From Methanoculleus sp. UBA77 (GTDB lineage: Archaea; Halobacteriota; Methanomicrobia; Methanomicrobiales; Methanoculleaceae): DNA of 7,312 nt. The position numbers were made by a program, and so were the translations under genes. The stretch lies in assembly GCA_002499455.1 (NCBI GenBank), contig DALN01000023.1, positions 24,378-31,689 on the forward strand, in the 5' to 3' direction. Numbering within the stretch: the stretch's first letter is position 1; the number at the start of each line of letters is the position of its first letter. This document shows, in pieces, positions 4,797-7,312 of this stretch. The notes below the pieces were generated by a model. The model was not told the DNA's origin and searched no databases. It was given only the letters and a program-made list of their open reading frames with translations.

Positions 4797-5966
4797 ATGG
4801 CACTGTTTCCAAAGTATTCCAAGACGCGGGAAGGACAGAACGTCATCATGGAGCAGAGGCTCCTGAAGGCAGTCAACAACCTGATCCTGAACGCTGAGAC
4901 CTGTACAGGCTGCGGCATCTGTGTCGACGCCTGCCCGGAAGAGGCGATCGTGCTCGGACCTGTTGGTGCGACACGCCGCGGGGCGATCGACTACGCTGAA
5001 CCTGTCAACGTCAACCCTGAGAAGTGTTCGTACTGTGGCGTCTGTGTCATCATGTGCCCGTTCAATGCGATGACACTCAAGGTCGACGGCGAAGAGCGCC
5101 TCCCGATCCTTGAGAAGGAAGGATTCCCCACCTACGACATGGTCACCGTGATCGACGAAGAGAAGTGTGACCGGTGTACCATCTGTGAAGAGGTCTGCCC
5201 GAGAGACGCGATCAACCGCGATGTTCCCGCATTCGAAGGCGGCGACGAGGCCGGCAGGCCGCGTGAGACCGCTCTGAAGACGAAGACCACGTTTGTCGTC
5301 GACACCGAGAAGTGCGACGTCTGCGGCATCTGCGGCGAACTCTGCCCGAGCATCACCGTCGCTCGCAAGCCCGCGAATCCCGAGACCGGCAAGGTCGAAG
5401 GCGATGTCCTGTGGGAAGAGAGCACCTGCGACGGCTGCACGATCTGCGTGGAGGCCTGCCCCCAGGATGCAATCACCCTCGAACGCGAGGTCATCAGCGA
5501 CAAACTGCCCGGCAAGGTCGATATCGAGCAGGACAACTGCTGCACCTGCACCTGGTGCGTCCAGTCCTGCCCCGAGGAAGCAATCACCGTCGAGAAGATC
5601 TTCGAGGGAGACATCGAGATCAACGCAGACAAGTGCCCCGGCGGCTGCTCGACCTGTGTTGAGGTCTGCCCGTGCAACGCTCTCTACCTGCCGTCCCCCC
5701 TCCCCGCAAAGGAGATGAAGGGACAGATTGAGCCCAACATCGCCATCAACAAGGACTTCTGTATCCTCTGCGGCGCCTGCGTCAATGCCTGCCCGAGCGA
5801 GGATGCGATCGTTCTGCGGCGGACGGCCATCCGGATGAAAGACAAGGAGACGGATCTCTTCAAGAGAATCAAGGAGAAGCTGCTCGCCCCGAGGACATCG
5901 AAGGTCAAGGAGGCCGTCCCCGGAGAGGTCGAGATCAAGGTTGTGGGAGCAGCTGAAGAGGCGTGA
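4797..5966 (+). CDS. fwdF: Polyferredoxin with eight [4Fe-4S] motifs, FwdF/FmdF family
   Basis: The 389-residue protein carries eight four-cysteine motifs starting at C36, C77, C124, C173, C211, C248, C280 and C322, enough for eight [4Fe-4S] clusters. This is the number known for FwdF, the electron-transfer subunit of formylmethanofuran dehydrogenase. Seven motifs are regular CxxCxxCxxxCP; the seventh is CxxxCxxCxxxCP (C280, C284, C287, C291). Extra cysteines sit at C249 and C293. The N-terminal 30 and C-terminal ~45 residues lack cysteine; the latter are charged and could be docking segments. No membrane segment is seen. GGAGTGAT (4781-4788) lies eight bases before the ATG. Placement between a ferredoxin and hdrCB implies transfer of low-potential electrons from HdrA flavin-based bifurcation to CO2 reduction, as in the Hdr-Fmd supercomplex described from Methanospirillum. 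Orthology to FwdF versus another polyferredoxin is inferred from cluster number and context. Confidence 0.88.
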   Translation: MALFPKYSKTREGQNVIMEQRLLKAVNNLILNAETCTGCGICVDACPEEAIVLGPVGATRRGAIDYAEPVNVNPEKCSYCGVCVIMCPFNAMTLKVDGEERLPILEKEGFPTYDMVTVIDEEKCDRCTICEEVCPRDAINRDVPAFEGGDEAGRPRETALKTKTTFVVDTEKCDVCGICGELCPSITVARKPANPETGKVEGDVLWEESTCDGCTICVEACPQDAITLEREVISDKLPGKVDIEQDNCCTCTWCVQSCPEEAITVEKIFEGDIEINADKCPGGCSTCVEVCPCNALYLPSPLPAKEMKGQIEPNIAINKDFCILCGACVNACPSEDAIVLRRTAIRMKDKETDLFKRIKEKLLAPRTSKVKEAVPGEVEIKVVGAAEEA

Positions 5967-5976
5967 GGGATAGTCA

Positions 5977-6558
5977 ATGGCAGTAAAGAAAGACTACAAG
6001 GACCAGAAACTCGCTGAGAAACTCCGGGACAGGAAGTTCTACATTCCTGACAGCAACCCCGAGTTCCTCAAGGATGTTGAGAAGATCGGGCAGACCGCCG
6101 CTCACATGTGCTACCAGTGCGGCACCTGCACCGGTTCGTGCCCCTCGGCACCCCGGAGTTCGTACCGTATCCGGCTGTTCATGAGGAAAGCCGTCCTCGG
6201 CCTCGAGGAAGAAGCCCTCACCGACCCGGACCTCTGGCTCTGCACGACCTGTTACAGCTGCACCGACCGGTGCCCCCGTGACCTCGCGCCGACCGACGCG
6301 ATCATGGCGATGAGGAACCTCGCGTTCAAGCGGGACATCGTTCCGCGCAACTTCCTCCAGACGGTCCAGCTGATCTACAAGAGCGGCCACGGCGTCCCGA
6401 ACAACGACGCAAACCGCGCGGCCAGAAAGAAGCTCGGCCTCGAAGAGGAGCCTGAGACGACGCACAAGTACCCCGAGTACCTGCCCGGCATCAGGAAGAT
6501 CATCGACCACTACAGACTGAAAGAGAACGCGGACAGGATCCTCGCGGAGGGTGAGTGA
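5977..6558 (+). CDS. hdrC: CoB--CoM heterodisulfide reductase subunit C (soluble HdrC)
   Basis: HdrC relays electrons from HdrA to the catalytic HdrB subunit, which reduces the CoM-S-S-CoB heterodisulfide. The 193-residue length fits the family. Two CxxCxxCxxxCP motifs are present: C45, C48, C51, C55 (CYQCGTCTGSCP) and C89, C92, C95, C99 (CTTCYSCTDRCP), followed by a helical C-terminal half typical of HdrC. There is no membrane anchor or cytochrome-like segment, so this is the cytoplasmic HdrABC type, not HdrDE. GTGAGGGA (5963-5970), overlapping the polyferredoxin stop codon, is the Shine-Dalgarno; the gap between the genes is 10 bases. Four bases separate its stop from the hdrB start. Confidence 0.95.
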   Translation: MAVKKDYKDQKLAEKLRDRKFYIPDSNPEFLKDVEKIGQTAAHMCYQCGTCTGSCPSAPRSSYRIRLFMRKAVLGLEEEALTDPDLWLCTTCYSCTDRCPRDLAPTDAIMAMRNLAFKRDIVPRNFLQTVQLIYKSGHGVPNNDANRAARKKLGLEEEPETTHKYPEYLPGIRKIIDHYRLKENADRILAEGE

Positions 6559-6562
6559 TAGC

Positions 6563-7312
6563 ATGAGCGGAAACAACCACCAGTACGCATTCTTCCTCGG
6601 GTGCATCGCTCCGAACCGGTACCCCGGCATCGAGGCAGCCGCCATCCGGACCAGCAAGAACGTCGGCATCGACCTCCTCCCCCTGAAGGGTGCAAGCTGC
6701 TGCCCGGCACCGGGTGCGTTCGGTTCGATCGACCTGAATGTCTGGTACGCAATGGCAGCCCGGAACATCGTGCTCGCCGAGCAGATGGGCATGGATATCG
6801 CCCTGGTCTGCAACGGCTGCTACAAGTCCATCTGGGAAGTCAACCACAAGCTGAAGCACAACGACGAACTCCGTGACGGAGTCAACGAAGTGCTCAAAGA
6901 GATCGATATGGAGTACAAGGGGACCATCGACGTCTGGCACCTCGCCGAGCTCTACTACGACCCCGAGGTTGTGGGTGTCAAGAAACTCGCCGACAGCGTC
7001 AAGCGCCCCCTGACCGGCGCGAAGGTCGCCGTCCACTACGGCTGCCACCTGATGAAGCCGCGCAAGGAGCGGCACTTCGGGAACACCGAAGAACCGATGT
7101 GGATGGAAGAACTCGTCGCCGCGCTCGGTGCCGAGCCGGTCCAGTACCGCAACAAGATGCAGTGCTGCGGTGCCGGCGGCGGTGTCCGTGGATACGATAT
7201 CACGCACGCGCTCGACATCACCAACGAGAAGCTGATCAATATGGAAGAAGTAGGTGTCGATGCAGTCACCGAAGTCTGTCCGTTCTGCCAGCTCCAGTTC
7301 GACCGCGGCCAG
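6563..7312 (+). CDS. hdrB: CoB--CoM heterodisulfide reductase subunit B, 250 N-terminal residues (cut by right edge)
   Basis: HdrB holds the active site for reduction of the CoM-S-S-CoB heterodisulfide. The frame is open to the last base, giving 250 of the roughly 290-300 residues usual for the family. Both cysteine-rich CCG domains are visible: C14-x31-CC(46,47)-x35-C83-x2-C86 and C161-x39-CC(201,202)-x36-C239-x2-C242. These match the pattern that binds the two non-cubane [4Fe-4S] clusters in characterised HdrB. No ligand cysteine is missing. The ATG is preceded by GGAGGGTGA (6546-6554), eight bases upstream and lying within the end of hdrC, so the two are co-translated. The missing part is only the C-terminal 40-50 residues; hdrA is expected nearby, but this cannot be seen. 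Confidence 0.96.
   Translation, partial: MSGNNHQYAFFLGCIAPNRYPGIEAAAIRTSKNVGIDLLPLKGASCCPAPGAFGSIDLNVWYAMAARNIVLAEQMGMDIALVCNGCYKSIWEVNHKLKHNDELRDGVNEVLKEIDMEYKGTIDVWHLAELYYDPEVVGVKKLADSVKRPLTGAKVAVHYGCHLMKPRKERHFGNTEEPMWMEELVAALGAEPVQYRNKMQCCGAGGGVRGYDITHALDITNEKLINMEEVGVDAVTEVCPFCQLQFDRGQ

Noticed and set aside
5132..5677. 181-codon minus-strand frame within the polyferredoxin gene
   Set aside because: Antisense reading of repeated cysteine motifs; the plus-strand gene has eight clear cluster motifs.
6500..7207. 235-codon minus-strand frame opposite hdrB
   Set aside because: hdrB on the plus strand has both CCG domains intact; the reverse frame is a codon-bias shadow.

Overview
The window looks like chromosomal DNA of a hydrogenotrophic methanogenic archaeon. 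It has a formylmethanofuran:tetrahydromethanopterin formyltransferase (Ftr), two methanogenesis-marker-11 (Mmp11) family proteins, an eight-cluster polyferredoxin of the FwdF/FmdF type and soluble heterodisulfide reductase subunits HdrC and HdrB. GC-rich genes, short AT-rich promoters with archaeal TATA boxes, and a polyferredoxin fused into an hdrCB operon suggest Methanomicrobiales, perhaps Methanoculleus. The genus is inference only.

Left part, minus strand (1-2181): a tightly packed leftward operon. A 318-aa Mmp11-like paralog comes first, then a 298-aa protein that I take to be canonical Mmp11, then the first 121 codons of a radical SAM enzyme that runs off the left edge. Neighbouring reading frames overlap by 17 and 19 bases, so translation is probably coupled. 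The radical SAM start is easy to miss because the gene is cut by the window edge. A TATA box and a perfect palindrome (2212-2226) lie just upstream of the first gene.

Middle (2182-2837): a non-coding stretch of about 650 bases full of degenerate direct and inverted repeats and small hairpins. It looks like one or two decayed copies of a dispersed intergenic element. ftr (2838-3746, minus) follows, with an oligo-T terminator candidate just after its stop codon.

Right part: a long divergent intergenic region (3747-4508) with no convincing gene. It turns strongly AT-rich at its right end and finishes in a TATA box overlapped by an inverted repeat. From there a rightward operon runs: a two-cluster ferredoxin, the eight-cluster polyferredoxin, hdrC and hdrB (cut by the right edge). 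Gaps are 4 to 15 bases and each gene has a good Shine-Dalgarno sequence. hdrA is expected beyond the edge.

Together, the right operon encodes electron carriers that link heterodisulfide reduction (the last step of methanogenesis) to CO2 reduction to formylmethanofuran (the first step). Ftr then performs the second step, passing the formyl group to tetrahydromethanopterin. The left operon's function is unknown. Two related proteins with an IGxDDTDT ATP-site-like motif plus a radical SAM enzyme suggest a modification system tied to methanogenesis.
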